A DNA stretch of 64,000 nt, taken from Coix lacryma-jobi var. lacryma-jobi. Its lineage: Eukaryota > Streptophyta > Magnoliopsida > Poales > Poaceae. Under the pieces are notes generated by a model. It worked only from the letters and a program-made list of their open reading frames with translations. It was not told where the DNA came from and did not search any database. The stretch is taken from positions 61,691,790 through 61,755,789 of the forward strand of contig CM019826.1 in the NCBI GenBank assembly GCA_009763385.1, given 5' to 3'. Made by a program: the position numbers and the translations under genes. The number at the start of each line of letters is the position of its first letter. Within the stretch, counting starts at the first letter, position 1. Positions 10,925 through 22,093 of this stretch are shown piece after piece.

Positions 10925-11316
10925 CCTTCTGCGGATACATGGGTGTATGCCGAGTCTCGAGTGATGAGTGATTGTCAACTGGTGTGATGCGCATGTTCTT
11001 TGGCTTGTGTTGTGCAGGTGTCGAGCACAGATACAGTGATCAAAGGCAAGGTGAAGGTCAAGTAGAGACGTGCCGTACCGATGGACTGGGAGCGGTGAAG
11101 GGCGGTCGTGAGGCTTGGACTGAGGGACTGGTGGTCTGAGGATCAGCTGTGGTGGCTGACCGCCTAGGACAGTGACGAGCGAGACTTGCGGGGCACAGTG
11201 TTGCTCGGGTCGAGGACCTGGGGATATGTGTCGGTGGACGGGGTGCATGGGCGGTGCATCCCCTCTACAGGTCGGTTTGGTGGTTGAGCCATAGAAAAAC
11301 CACCGGTGGACGATTT

Positions 11317-11536
11317 CCAGGTTTGGGCCACAAAAACCTGGGCGCTGCGAGTTTGCCGAGTTTGGGCCACAAAACTCGGGCTGAGGTCGGTTTCCAGGTT
11401 TGGGCCTCAAAACCTGGGTGCTGCAGGTTTCTGAGTTTGGGCCACAAAACTCAGGCGACGGATGGCTGGTTTCCTAGTTTGGGCCTCAGGTTGATCGTGA
11501 AGGCTGGTTTCCCGGTTTGGGCCTCAAAACTGGGGG
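11317..11536 (+). repeat. Hairpin array in the solo LTR
   Basis: Units at 11317-11342 (CCAGG/CCTGG), 11356-11380 (CCGAG/CTCGG), 11394-11418 (CCAGG/CCTGG), 11431-11455 (CTGAG/CTCAG), a broken unit near 11473, and 11511-11536 (CCCGG with a mismatched arm). Spacing is 37-39 bp. Confidence 0.88.
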
Positions 11537-12324
11537 CGAGGTCCAGGAAAAGGATGAGCAGAGCGGTGGCGGCACGTGGCGGCAATCAGTGAGGTTGCAT
11601 CGAGGCAACGCTACCCATTGTGCGGGCGTGGCCGTCGGATCACCACCTACCTTGAGTTGGTCCAGAATAACCTTAGGGTTTAGCTGGTTCGCTCTGTAAT
11701 TAGTTAGGGGTAGAGTGGGAATTAGAATTAGGATAAGTAGAGGGAGACACCCACCTCCCATTCCATCTCAGTCATTTGCTCTTTGCCTTCTAGGTTTTCC
11801 TGCTCTCCCAATCCCCTACTGTAGCAACTGAGATCCACAGAGAACCATACCTCTATGTACTTGAGATTTTGAGGAAGTGAGACCGTAATCTCACTGTTGT
11901 AGCGAGTGGTAGCCACACGGTTGCAGATCGATGTCTCAATTCGCGTTTTGACTTTGTTCTTTGCGTTCTTCGTTTCTCCGTGATATTCCCGTTAGTTGAT
12001 CTCCCTCTCTACTGCGTCTTTTTGAAATCCACTTGAATCAACTTGTTCTTTATAGTGAGGAGATCATTTCCACCGAAGGAATTCATCTAACTCCTCACGA
12101 ACAAGTAGATCGGGTCGATTCAATTTTTGTGGCGCTTTTTTAGTTCATATTCCCTTCTCTTCGATTCCCGTTGTTTGAGTTGTTTTGAGCGGATGATTTC
12201 TTAGGGATAGTCTCCTAACTACCTCGTGATCATCTTTTCCAAGTTTGGGATCAAGGGATTTTGATTTGGAAAAGATTTGGGGAGATTTGGGTTGAGGGCG
12301 ACCGAAATCGCCCTCACTGGGTGA

Positions 12325-12592
12325 TCGCGGACAGTCCGCCGTTCACCCCGCGGACAGTCCGTGCGTCGGGGGCAAGCCGAGTCAGTGGCTGAGTCCTTCG
12401 ACTGTTCGGTCTTTCTTTGACCGGCGGACAGTTCGCCATAGTCGATCGCGGACAGTCCGTGAGTCGACCAGGGAGGTTCAGCAACCTTGCTGTTTTGGTC
12501 ATTTGACCGGCGGACAGTCCGCCCCTTCCTTGCGGACAGTCCGGTTGTACCGCGGACAGTCCGGGACCGTACCCGCGAACAGTCCGCGATTC
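12325..12592 (+). repeat. GCGGACAGTCCGC palindrome cluster in the solo LTR
   Basis: A perfect copy lies at 12327-12339. Seven or so GGACAGT(C/T)CG copies follow to about 12590, mostly in the order CGGACAGTCCG. Confidence 0.87.
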
Positions 12593-13006
12593 GGCTGGAA
12601 GCTGTTCTTTAGCACGTTTGTTCTCCAAGCTTCTTCGCTTGGTTTCCGGACTTCTTGTTTGGCCCTGGAGTTGACCTAGGAACCTCTCTAGGTATCTTTG
12701 CTACTTGTTAGCATCGGTATTTGGGGATTTATCGACATAGCATTCAATCTACGTTCAGGACTCGGTTTTTCAGGGGTCGAATTTGTGCCAGTGCTTTTGG
12801 TGTCTTGGTTCGCTCTTGCTTTGTGGTGCCTCGCTATGATCCAAGGGATCATCCACCCTCTTCCAAGGGTCGTGGGCATCACGGTTCGGTCGAAGTTTTT
12901 CAGACGTTGATTTTTGGGACAAAGGCCGAAGTTTCGAGAGAAATTTTTAGGCTCCCATTCACCCCCCTCTGGTCGCCTTGCTCTTGCATTCTCGATCCTA
13001 ACTTTC

Positions 13007-15320
13007 CTAGATCAAATTAGACGTGGTGTCTAGGTTGATTTCTGAACTGATAGTATGGTATAGTAGATATTGGATATTTTGTTGGACTAAACCCCTACAG
13101 GAAAACTTTCATTATCAATTTGGGAAAGTCCAGGAGATGAACTCACACTGGAGATGAAGCAAGGCGTACAATGAATTTCAACAACTCTTGCACAATGAAG
13201 ACTCAGCTCATTCATCATATATGAAAGAATTATGAGTATCAAAGTTTATTTATTTTGTCTTCTACTGCAAGTTATCTTTTGCCTTGAATCATGTTAAAGT
13301 CCTACCAACACATAAAATACTAGTCTATGCTAAAATAATCCTAAAAACATCTTTTTATTACCATATATGCAAAATACATAAGTTGTGGATAATAACCTAT
13401 GCTTCAAATTCTTGCAATCCTTCGGGTATATGTCCACTAACATTACGCAGGAGAGAGATTTTGTTCATCCATGGTTTGGTTTGAACATTGAAGATCCAAA
13501 ACTCAAACCATAGACACACAAACCTACTCTCAGATCACAAATGGTGCTAGCCTAGCTTTGAGTCTTGCTTGGGCACTGATGACAAACAGGATGTAACTTA
13601 CCTCGTATGAGACAACCTATGCCTGCAACCATCATTGTCCAAGACATCAAGACAAGAAATGGGAAGTTATCTTCTCTTCTAATCAAGAGCTAGCTTGGGA
13701 GACAAGATGGTACCACTACAACAATAGCAAGATCTACAAATCCAAAACATGAACATGTTGTTGGGAGTCCATCTACCTCACAAGCCAACCTGGGAGAGAC
13801 AATTCCGTTGTCTAGATATGTTTCACAATCAAAGGGAGGAAGGAGAAAACCAGCTTCAAGACATATTGATCTCCTACCTATCACTTTGATCATTACAAAC
13901 CACTAGATGCTGTCCCAGTCGAGAAGAAGAATATGATCCATTACACATTTTTGGAAGATTGTTCTTGAACACCATCAATGTTATCATCTTTGTCGGACCT
14001 GGAGAAGTCAACTTTTGAATCTTTCGCTGCATCTTCAACATCTATATCACTTATGAGCAGCCAAAGAGAACCAAGAGAAGACGTTGAAGGGAGAACCAAC
14101 TGCGCTGAATTGAGAAAGGGCATCATGAAGGATGAAGCCACTACACCACAAGAGTTAGAAGATGGAGAGATAGTACCTGAGCCAGCAAATCAGGAAGAAC
14201 AGTCGATAAAATCTCCATCATCTAGACACTGTTGAGAGGACAAGCCTCTGTTGTGACATTACAAGACAAAAGACTCTCATGGAGGAACTCGAGTAGCAGC
14301 TCTAAATTCAAGTCTCTTGCCAACCCAATGATTAAAGGAAAAAAAGAAAGGTTGACAAGAGAAGAATGCGGAACTGTCCCTATATCCTCATAGTACAGAA
14401 TTAATACAAGAAAGAGAGAGGATCCTAGGCAGCATACTCGAGGAACAATACGCCTTCACTCATAAATCGACACAAGAGAAGGAAGATTGATACCTATAAA
14501 GATGATTCCACTGTGATCTTCCTCCTCTCAATCACACTGTGAGACAAACAAGAGAAGACAAGCCAGCTAGACAAGAGAAGCTTCCACAAGGTGGTTCGAC
14601 ACATCACTCTTCAATGACAAAGTAATATTTCAAGGTAAGTAACCATCACTTTAAAAGCTTCTTCTTGATTCTAGTATGAACATAAATAAAGAACTAAACA
14701 TGTTTAAGTTGCATCTCACTTGATCCAACCTAATCAACTTAACATGTTTAGTCCTTTGATCTTAGCTTTACTCTCTTGAATCTCACTGTCTTAACTAAAT
14801 GAGCTAAAATGTTGTGCATCTAACGTTTGGAAGATGATATATCTCAATCATAAAAAGATCGACACATTATGCATAGATTATCCTTACTTGGGTTAAGTAA
14901 TTTGATCTGTTAAATATTTTAAGATGCTACTTTCGTGCTCATCCTCTGATCCTATCACTCATGTTAAGATTTAATAGAACACATAAACAACAAGTTTGTC
15001 TTGTGCAATGTGCCTAAGGTTAGAGGGGAATAAACAAAACTTGTGGTTCTGTTGGTGTTTTTTTTCCACCAACAGAGCCCATGCACTTGATCTCTACCTT
15101 GTCTTTATGAGCAGGACACACTCTTGAGCAAAACATGGAGAAGTCACTCCCAAATTCTACAGAGTGAAGGTCCTAGATCTACAAGAACATGCACACTGAG
15201 CAAAATGCTGCCAGCGTCCATAATTAACGCTTCACTTCAAACTCCTGGACGAACAAATGACATGAGTGACACCATATTAAGAGGCATAAACAAGAAGGAA
15301 TGATGGAAGACGTCGTAGTC
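13007..15320 (+). other. Element C decayed gag region
   Basis: No long open frame. Short frames, such as 13978-14235 (85 residues, acidic and Ser-rich), have no recognisable Gag or zinc knuckle. By position, between the leader and the protease remnant, this should be the former gag. The assignment rests on position only. Confidence 0.4.
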
Positions 15321-15460
15321 AGAATTAGAGGTCATGAAGTCCCCATAGACTTCTTGATCCTCGACATGAGAAGATGATGATGTCCACCTCATCCTAGGAA
15401 GACCATTCCTCTACGCTAGAAGTGCAATCATCTACAAGAGGAAATCCATTTTCAGTTTCC
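15321..15460 (+). pseudogene. Element C aspartic protease remnant (Athila type)
   Basis: The sequence reads GHEVPIDFLILDM, then after a one-base shift EDDDVHLILGRPFL. This is the C-terminal part of a Gypsy retropepsin; ILGRPFL is typical of plant Athila-type gag-pro. The active-site DxG part was not found upstream. The protease would have cut Gag-Pol in the particle. A short basic tail follows in mixed frames, and nothing like RT comes after it. This remnant is the main coding evidence for the Athila-like call. Confidence 0.68.
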
Positions 15461-16455
15461 TGGAGAGAAGGCACGATGCAACTTCATCAACTACATACCC
15501 AATGAAGCACCCAAGAAAAACAGAAGTGAAAGACGCCGCTCTCAACGCCAAAGAAGATAAGCTATCAAGAATAGAGAGGCTAATCATGATGAAGAAGCTA
15601 TCGACACTGTCCCAGAAAAGAAAGGAGAGAAACCTCAAGACAGTGGACCACAGAAAGTGAAGACTCAGACCAAGAAAATATGGGAGAAAATGTCTGCACC
15701 GAAGAGGTACAATCAATAACAACTTTCCAAACGTCTGAGATACCTTGGGAGGTCTGAACCAAGGGAAGGTTCGGATCGTCGGACCTAAATATCCGAACCT
15801 TCGCCAAAAGATAAAAATCGGTAGTTATCTTTATATTTACTTTGCTGCATATTTCTCATATCCATTTCTTGCATCATCATATTTAATTCACAAACACTTT
15901 AATTTTTGCATTGCATTAGAAAAGAAAATAAAAATATTGCATTTGTTACACTAGACCATAAACTATGAAGCCCCATGTGAATAATTTTATGGTGTGTAAA
16001 AACCCACAGGAATGTTCGTCGTGGTGGCATAAAAATAAATATGCATGCATCCTGTGTATTTTCTCTTGCATCATAAAAATATAAAATACAAAAATATTGA
16101 GAAAGAGATCTTACTGAAATTTTGGACAACTAAGGCTTGAGTGGCCAACAATTAATGCTTAATCTGTTCGACAAGTTTTGTTGTCTATTTGAGTTTCACA
16201 GGATTTGAAAGGCCAAGAATAGCTGATGAGCAAGTGAATGCTCCATCCACTGTTGGAGCGCTGTCTCAATGAACATCAACATCAATCAAAGCTCTGATAG
16301 AGGAAGGACATATCCACTGCCAGTCTGCTACATTGCAAGATCGAACTACTACGTCAATATTCGGCTTGGGGGAAGACATCCCCATGTATCCACGTAAGTA
16401 TCTTTATCCTCTTAAGTTTATCATTCTATAAACAAATTCAAAAAAATAAATAAAT

Positions 16456-16612
16456 GTGAACACATGAAGGCTCACCTCTAAAAAGAAAAGAACAAAAATA
16501 TGTGAGCACATGAAGGCTCACCATTAATTAAAAAAACAAAAAAATGTGAGCACATGAAGGCTCACCATTAATTAAAAAAGAGACAAAAATATATGGCCAC
16601 ATGAAGGCTCAA
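16456..16612 (+). repeat. Tandem hairpin repeat, four units of about 45 bp
   Basis: Units centred on ACATGAAGGCTCA at 16456, 16502, 16546 and 16593. The two middle units form a perfect GTGAGC/GCTCAC stem with loop ACATGAAG; the outer two have mismatches. A-rich spacers separate them. Confidence 0.85.
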
Positions 16613-16675
16613 CGCTATTAACGGAACCAACTTGGGGGAGACGCACCCCCGTTATCTTCGTGATTCAGGTATATC

Positions 16676-16676
16676 T

Positions 16677-16707
<31 letters not shown>

Positions 16708-16728
16708 TACTACTACTGTTATTATTAG
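16676..16728 (+). repeat. TTA/TAC trinucleotide microsatellite
   Basis: Runs of ATT/TTA followed by CTA/TTA variants, about 50 bp. Simple sequence repeat. Confidence 0.9.
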
Positions 16729-19300
16729 CTTTTATTTTATATCTTAAAGTGCGTTAGATTAAATAAATAAAATAATGTGTTTTAAGAAGTTGATGATCAA
16801 AAGAGAACCCCCTCTCTCTAATCTTTTGCATGGAAATGATGAATAATTGCTCTATCTAATTTCTTTCAAGTACCTGGTCTTCAAAGCATGAGTTCTCCTC
16901 ATTAATAATGATGCCTTAAAATAAAATTAAATGCATGGTTGACAAATACTTAATCTAAGGTCTAGGTAATTAAGATATGACATGTGATGATGTGAGTTGC
17001 TATTATCTTGTTCTAAACAACACTAAAGTTTCAAAGATTTCTAAATATAAACATGACTAATAATTACATTGAGTTAAATTAAGCTTTGTGACCTATGAGT
17101 AGTTTATCATGCCATTGAATCGAGATCACTAACACATTTCATCCATCTTCCACATAAATGCTCAGAATTATCTGTTGCTACCCTCTTAGAAGTTTGTTGG
17201 AAGCATGTGGCTATTATTTTAAAAAAAGAGAAAAAAAGAAGAAAGAAAAGAAAAAAAGAGATCTGAGGAAATAAAAAGGGACAAGTGTCCGAAACCTGAA
17301 AAAGAAAGATCCAAGGAAATAAAAAGGGACAAGTGTCTAGAACATCGAAATAAAAAAAATATAAGAAAAAATGGGCACGTGCCCGACAGTAGAATTAGCC
17401 TAATAGCCATATGTCTCTGATAAACAGAAGAGAGTGAATGCATTCAAAAGAGCATCCGACACCATTTTTCCATACACATGCACTCCTTTATTCAATGGTT
17501 GGTTGACTTTCTCTTTGGATCCATTGTTTAATTTGACAACACATGTATTAATGCTTTTGAAAATTAATTAAAACTCCGGAATAAAGGTGAAGTGAAAGAA
17601 CTAGAAACATAGTGCTTGATTTGATCGTTCAATCTTTCAATTACTCGAGATCTAAGGTAAAAGTAATAAGCCCCATGAAGAATAACATGTTATGTTTTGG
17701 AGAATTCTTGTTTAACAGCAGGTATACTTGTTGGAAGTGAAGATATTGCAGCAACTCCTGATCCATTGTTAAGTCTTGGTTTTGCTAAGGGACTAGCAAA
17801 TTGTAGGCTTGGGGGAATTGTTGACACTGGTTATCTATCAAAATTAAAGGATAAATAAATATGAAAAGGCATGAATTCAATCACCAACAAAGGTTTAGGG
17901 TTTTAATTGACAATATTCCACGAGTTTTGGTGAATTGTGATTCTGCAGGGACTAAACCAGGAAACCAACACCGATTACTTCTCCTGGAAGGAAACCGACG
18001 GGAGATAACGCAACCGCCAAGTCAGGAATACTCCAGAAGGATCTAGAGGACACCCGAGGACACCACGATGTGGGACACCCCGAGAGGCCGCCAGGTGGGA
18101 CCGGTCGGTCCCTCCCTTAGACCGACCGGTCTCCCCCCGGGCCCGCTGTCTTCCGTCTTCTACAAGCTTCCTCCACCGCCTCCTAGGATCCATCTCAGCC
18201 CTACGTGAAGTCGGTTTGATCTAACGACCGCGGTTGATCCCTCAGGGCTATATAAACAGACCCTTAGGCCCCAGGGTAGAGCAAGTCCCTCTTCAGAAAA
18301 GACTACGCCTCATTCAGAAACCCTAGAAGAGACTTCAAGAGCCAGTTTTCAAGTAGAAGACTAGTTACCCCTCTAGTTTAGGTTTAGAACCTAGTCTTAT
18401 AGTAGAACTAGAAGAGAGCGAGAGAGGAAGAGATCAAGAAGGAACTCCGGCCTATCGGATCAACTTCTTCATCTTGTATCTGCGCATTCAAGTTCATCTT
18501 CAACTTGCTTCAGCGATTGTTTCGGTAATCAACGTCTATATTTAAGTTTGAGCCATTGTTCTTATTATTCTTAAGGTTTATGACTCTCTTTTGAGTACTT
18601 TAATTCTAGTCATTCTAGAGTTAGAGTAGTTGGATAGTGTAAGCGTGGTGCTTGAGAATATATGATGAATGATTGACATTGATGAGGAAGGTTTGAGGCT
18701 TGTCCCGGTTGAGTCATTATCTCGCTATGCGCTTAATGTTTATGACTAACTGGTGGCGTTGAGTTATGGTGTTTCTGTGTTGGTGTGCGCGTGCAACATG
18801 TGTCTCTTGGCTGTGTTGATGTGCAGATGTGTAGCTCGGATATAGTGGTCAATGGCGAGGTGAAGGTCAAGTAGAGATGTGCCGTGCCGACGGACCGGGA
18901 GCGGTGAAGGATGGGTGTGCCGTGCGGCGGACGTGTCATGCCGATGTACCCAGAGCGGTGAAGGGCGGACGTGAGGCTTGGACTGACGGACCAGAGGGAC
19001 AGAGGACCAGCTGTGGTAGCTGGCACGTGGCATCAGAGAGCGAGAGCACATGGGGATGTGCAGCATCGGCTGAGTCGGGAGGAAGACGATGGCGTCATGG
19101 CACTTGGCGGGAGGTCGGACACGGGCTTGCGTGCGGCGCAAGTGCCGTCGGCCGAGTCAAGAAGGAAGGCGAAGACGTCGTGCTCGGCATGGAGGCTGGA
19201 CATGCATCGACATCGGTGCCGGTGGTCGGGGTGTGCGAACCACATCCCGTCTACGGTGTGGGTTCGGTAGTTGAGCCTCAAAAAGCTACCTCGACGGTTT

Positions 19301-19502
19301 CCGAGTTTGGGCCTCAAAACTCGGGTGGCCGGTTTCCGAGTTTGGGCCTCAAAACTCGGGATGGACGGTTTCCAGGTTTGGGCCTCAAAACCTGGGCTCG
19401 CAGGTTTCCGAGTTTGGGCCTCAAAACTCGGGGTGGACGGTTTCCAGGTTTGGGCCTCAAAACCTGGGCGGGCGGGTTTTCCGGTTGGGCCTCAAAACCG
19501 GG
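19301..19502 (+). repeat. Hairpin array in element D LTR, six units at about 36 bp
   Basis: Units at 19301-19325, 19336-19360, 19372-19396, 19408-19432, 19444-19468 and 19481-19502. Stem arms are CCGAGTTT/AAACTCGG in units 1, 2 and 4, CCAGGTTT/AAACCTGG in units 3 and 5, and CCGGTT/AACCGG in unit 6. The centre GGGCCTC is constant. Both arms change together, so pairing is kept. Confidence 0.93.
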
Positions 19503-19761
19503 GTGGTCCGAAAGGACGGTCGACGCGTGGCGGCGGTGGAATGGGCCTGGCGGCGACGGCGAAGGCTTCCGACGAGAACGGCGTGGCGGTGGTCGACATG
19601 ACGGCACGTGGCGGCATCAGGGAGGTCGCGTCGAGGCGAAGCTACCGGATGTGCGGGCGTGGCCGTCGGATGAAAATCACCAGGACTGGACGGTTTTACC
19701 CCTAGGGGGTATTTGGGTTGAGTGCTTAATGTAAGGGCATTTTGGTCTTCAGACGTGCGCC

Positions 19762-19769
19762 TATATATA
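19762..19769 (+). promoter_or_regulatory. TATA box of element D LTR
   Basis: TATATATA in CCTATATATAGATG, about 260 bp after the hairpin array. Confidence 0.65.
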
Positions 19770-20354
19770 GATGAAGGGGGCCGCTAGGGTAGCCATCGAG
19801 GGATCCTTGGACGGTATCTCTCTCATTTTGTGTTTGTGAGAGAAGGCTAGGGTTAGAGGAGAGTTGGCTCTTTTTCTTGAGCTTTTCGCCATCCAAGCTT
19901 TGAATTGCTAGGAGTGGCTTGTAACCCAATACACCGAGCACTAATACAATTCATCTTGCTGAATCCAAGGATCAAATTCGTGCTTTAATTTGTCTTGCGA
20001 TTTTGTTCTTCGCGTTTGCACGTTTTCCCCTCTTTCGATCTTCACGAGAATTCTTGTTTCGAGGGAAGATTCGCAAATCCGTTTGAACCATCTTATGTAG
20101 CTTTGTGAGAGTCTTCTTTCTACCGAAGGAATTTCTCAAATACCTCACGAACTCACAGATCGGGCGGATTTAGTTTTGGGATTGAGTTCTTGCCCGTTCT
20201 TCACCGTTTTCTTCGATTCACTGATTTGGAGTTAGGTTCGAGCCATGATCTCTTAGGAGTAGCTCACTAACATCCTTGTGACCCCTCACAGGAAGTTAGA
20301 GCCCTAGTGCTTTTGATTCGAGGGAGATCGGGTTGATTCGGTGGACGAACAGTG

Positions 20355-20735
20355 GGCTGGTCGGGGTGACCGGACGCTTCTTCATAGCGACCGGACGCAC
20401 CCTGATAGAGTCCGGTCGTTGAACACCCGCGCTGTCCAGTTCGCGCGAGGTGACTGGACGCACGCCTCGAACCGACCGGACGCTGTCCTGGTGCGTCCGA
20501 TCGTTGAAGGCTGAGCGAGATAGTGCTGTGCATAACTGACCAGACGCTAGGGTTTCACGTGACCGGACGCACCGAAGGTATTGTTCAATGTCTGTATGCG
20601 TTGACCGGACGCTGCTTGTGCTATGACCGGACGCTCTATACCTCAGAGTCCGGTCAGTTCCAGAGAGCTCCCGAAATGGTTTTTCCCTGACCGGACGCGT
20701 CCGATCTATCCTGACCGGACGCACCTCAGAGTTCG
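20355..20735 (+). repeat. GACCGGACGC motif cluster in element D LTR
   Basis: About ten copies of (T/C)GACCGGACGC and its reverse complement GTCCGGTC within 380 bp. The core ACCGGA/TCCGGT occurs on both strands. It sits at the same relative LTR position as the GCGGACAGTCCGC cluster of the B family. Confidence 0.87.
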
Positions 20736-21143
20736 GTCAGTGCAGACAGCGCGCGTTTTTGTCCGTGTCTTTTGCTTTTGAGTTCCAATTTGAGATCCGC
20801 TTTTTGCATTGGATTCCTGACTCTGTGCTCTACAGAAATCGACCTTCCCGCTTTGCGAAAAAGCCTGAATCCCCCTCGCGTTGCTCGGAGGAGGTTGAAG
20901 TCACCCAAACTCCATCCTGTCAGTAGTTGACTCGCGTGGATTTGAGTGAGGGAGCTTTTGTGATGTCCCGCTGTGTTCCTAGGGAACATCCACCCATTCT
21001 CTTGGGTCGTGGACATCACGCGGTTCGGCTTTGCTCTTGGGGTTGATTTTATTGGAACTGAGGCCGTAATTTCGAAAGAAATTTTTAGGCTCCCATTCAC
21101 CCCCCCTCTGGTCGCCTTGCTTTAGCATTTTCGGTCCTTCAAT

Positions 21144-21155
21144 TGGTATCAGAGC
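21144..21155 (+). other. Primer binding site of element D
   Basis: TGGTATCAGAGC two bases after the LTR, initiator-Met tRNA type, the commonest Copia form. Confidence 0.88.
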
Positions 21156-21286
21156 CAGTTAAGGATCTCTCTACCTTAACCGGTTCCGGATCAGCGAAGG
21201 CGACCTTTTAGAGTGCTTTTGCTTCCGACGGTGTTTTGTCGAGGTGTTGAGCTTTTGTTTTGCTAACACTAACAGTGCTTTTGGAA

Positions 21287-22093
21287 ATGGCACCAAGTTC
21301 TTCTTCTAGTGTGTCTTTGTCCTCAGGTTTGAGTCTTGGATATGTGATCGAGGACGACATTTTGGCGAGAAGGAGGAGTGCGGCTCTTGAGGTGGAACGT
21401 GAGATGGATGCTTTGCTGGACTTCCTGGGAGATGATGAGCATTCGACGGAGGATCGTATATGTGAACTTGGCAAGGCCAAGAAAGGTACACTTGTTGCTA
21501 GTCTTGGGATTTTGTCCCAACGATTTGAAGCGTGTTGTGATGATAACATTAGATATGATGAGCTTTGTGATACCTTGCATAGAAAGATCAAGAAGTTGAA
21601 ATGCTCTATTGCTAGGTTAAAATGTGGCCTTTTTCATTGGAAGTCTAGTGCATCTTTACCTTGCACCTCTTGTTGTGACATGGTTAGGAAGAATGATGAG
21701 CTATGCTTTTCTCTTGCTAGCTTAAAATCTGAAAATGAAATGTTGAAATCAAATGCTTCCATACCATGTCTTGTATGCTTTGACTTGCGCAAGGATCTTG
21801 TTTATGCTAAATCTAAAATAGCCTTGCTTAGGTCAAAAGCTTCTTTATCATGTGTTTCTTGTGAGTCTTTACATGCTGAAATTAATAAACTAGAATTGAC
21901 TCACACCACATGTGTAGATGAACTTGAGCATGCTAGGGCTGAAATTGATGAGATAAATTCTAGGCCTTGTAGCTTGTGCTCTTTGAATAAAAATGCTTGC
22001 CTTACTTCTTGTGCTATTAATGATTCTTTGCCTGATGTGAATGGTGATGTTTCTTCCACCGATTTCATGTGCACATCACGTGGATTTGAGTGA
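21287..22093 (+). CDS. Element D Gag-like coiled-coil protein with CxxC repeats (268 aa)
   Basis: The frame is open from 21260. ATG at 21287 (GGAAATGGCACC context) is preferred, giving a Ser-rich start MAPSSSSSVSLSSG. The rest is predicted helical with Leu/Glu/Lys periodicity and four CxxC pairs: CTSC (126-129), CLVC (161-164), CVSC (189-192) and CSLC (228-231). No FDGTNY capsid signature, CCHC knuckle or enzyme motif is seen. A similar CxxC coiled-coil stretch forms the C-terminal part of element B's first gag block, so this is probably a Gag segment of that lineage. The last five or so codons come from the LTR stub across the deletion junction. Whether it is made as a protein is unknown. 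Confidence 0.65.
   Translation: MAPSSSSSVSLSSGLSLGYVIEDDILARRRSAALEVEREMDALLDFLGDDEHSTEDRICELGKAKKGTLVASLGILSQRFEACCDDNIRYDELCDTLHRKIKKLKCSIARLKCGLFHWKSSASLPCTSCCDMVRKNDELCFSLASLKSENEMLKSNASIPCLVCFDLRKDLVYAKSKIALLRSKASLSCVSCESLHAEINKLELTHTTCVDELEHARAEIDEINSRPCSLCSLNKNACLTSCAINDSLPDVNGDVSSTDFMCTSRGFE

Larger units (their letters stand above)
10930..13001 (+). mobile_element. Solo LTR of the element B-like Copia family
   Basis: Colinear with the 3' LTR of B: it starts TGCGGATACATG at the same point and shares the hairpin array (11317-11536), the GCGGACAGTCCGC cluster and the GTGGGCATCACG end block. No internal region is attached. Flanks are CCTTC (10925-10929) and CTTTC (13002-13006), a possible duplication with one mismatch. 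The right end has decayed (GATCCTAA instead of GGTCCTTCA), so the exact edge may be off by a few bases. It arose inside element C, presumably by recombination between the two LTRs of a full copy. Confidence 0.82.
15470..17818 (+). other. Element C 3' noncoding region with repeats and polypurine tract
   Basis: AT-rich, no gene. It holds two CTTGGGGGA tracts followed by C runs (16365-16383 and 16631-16650), four short hairpin repeats (16456-16612), a TTA-rich microsatellite (about 16676-16728), purine-rich A/G tracts (about 17219-17370), and the final polypurine tract CTTGGGGGAAT (17808-17818) next to the 3' LTR. Confidence 0.8.
18653..21141 (+). repeat. 5' LTR of element D (2,489 bp)
   Basis: A TATA box TATATATA lies at 19762-19769. 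The hairpin array (19301-19502) lies upstream of it and the GACCGGACGC cluster (20355-20735) downstream. The end block (from about 20935) shares the GTGGACATCACG and GAAATTTTTAGGCT motifs with the B-family LTRs. Confidence 0.92.

Noticed and set aside
11254..11592. Frames in the solo LTR with repeated FQVWASKPG or LGHKTRA words
   Set aside because: Same cause as above: translation of the hairpin array.
18877..19734. A 285-residue frame in the element D LTR with repeated SLGLKTR words
   Set aside because: It is read from the hairpin array (36-bp period, a multiple of three) and lies wholly in the LTR.
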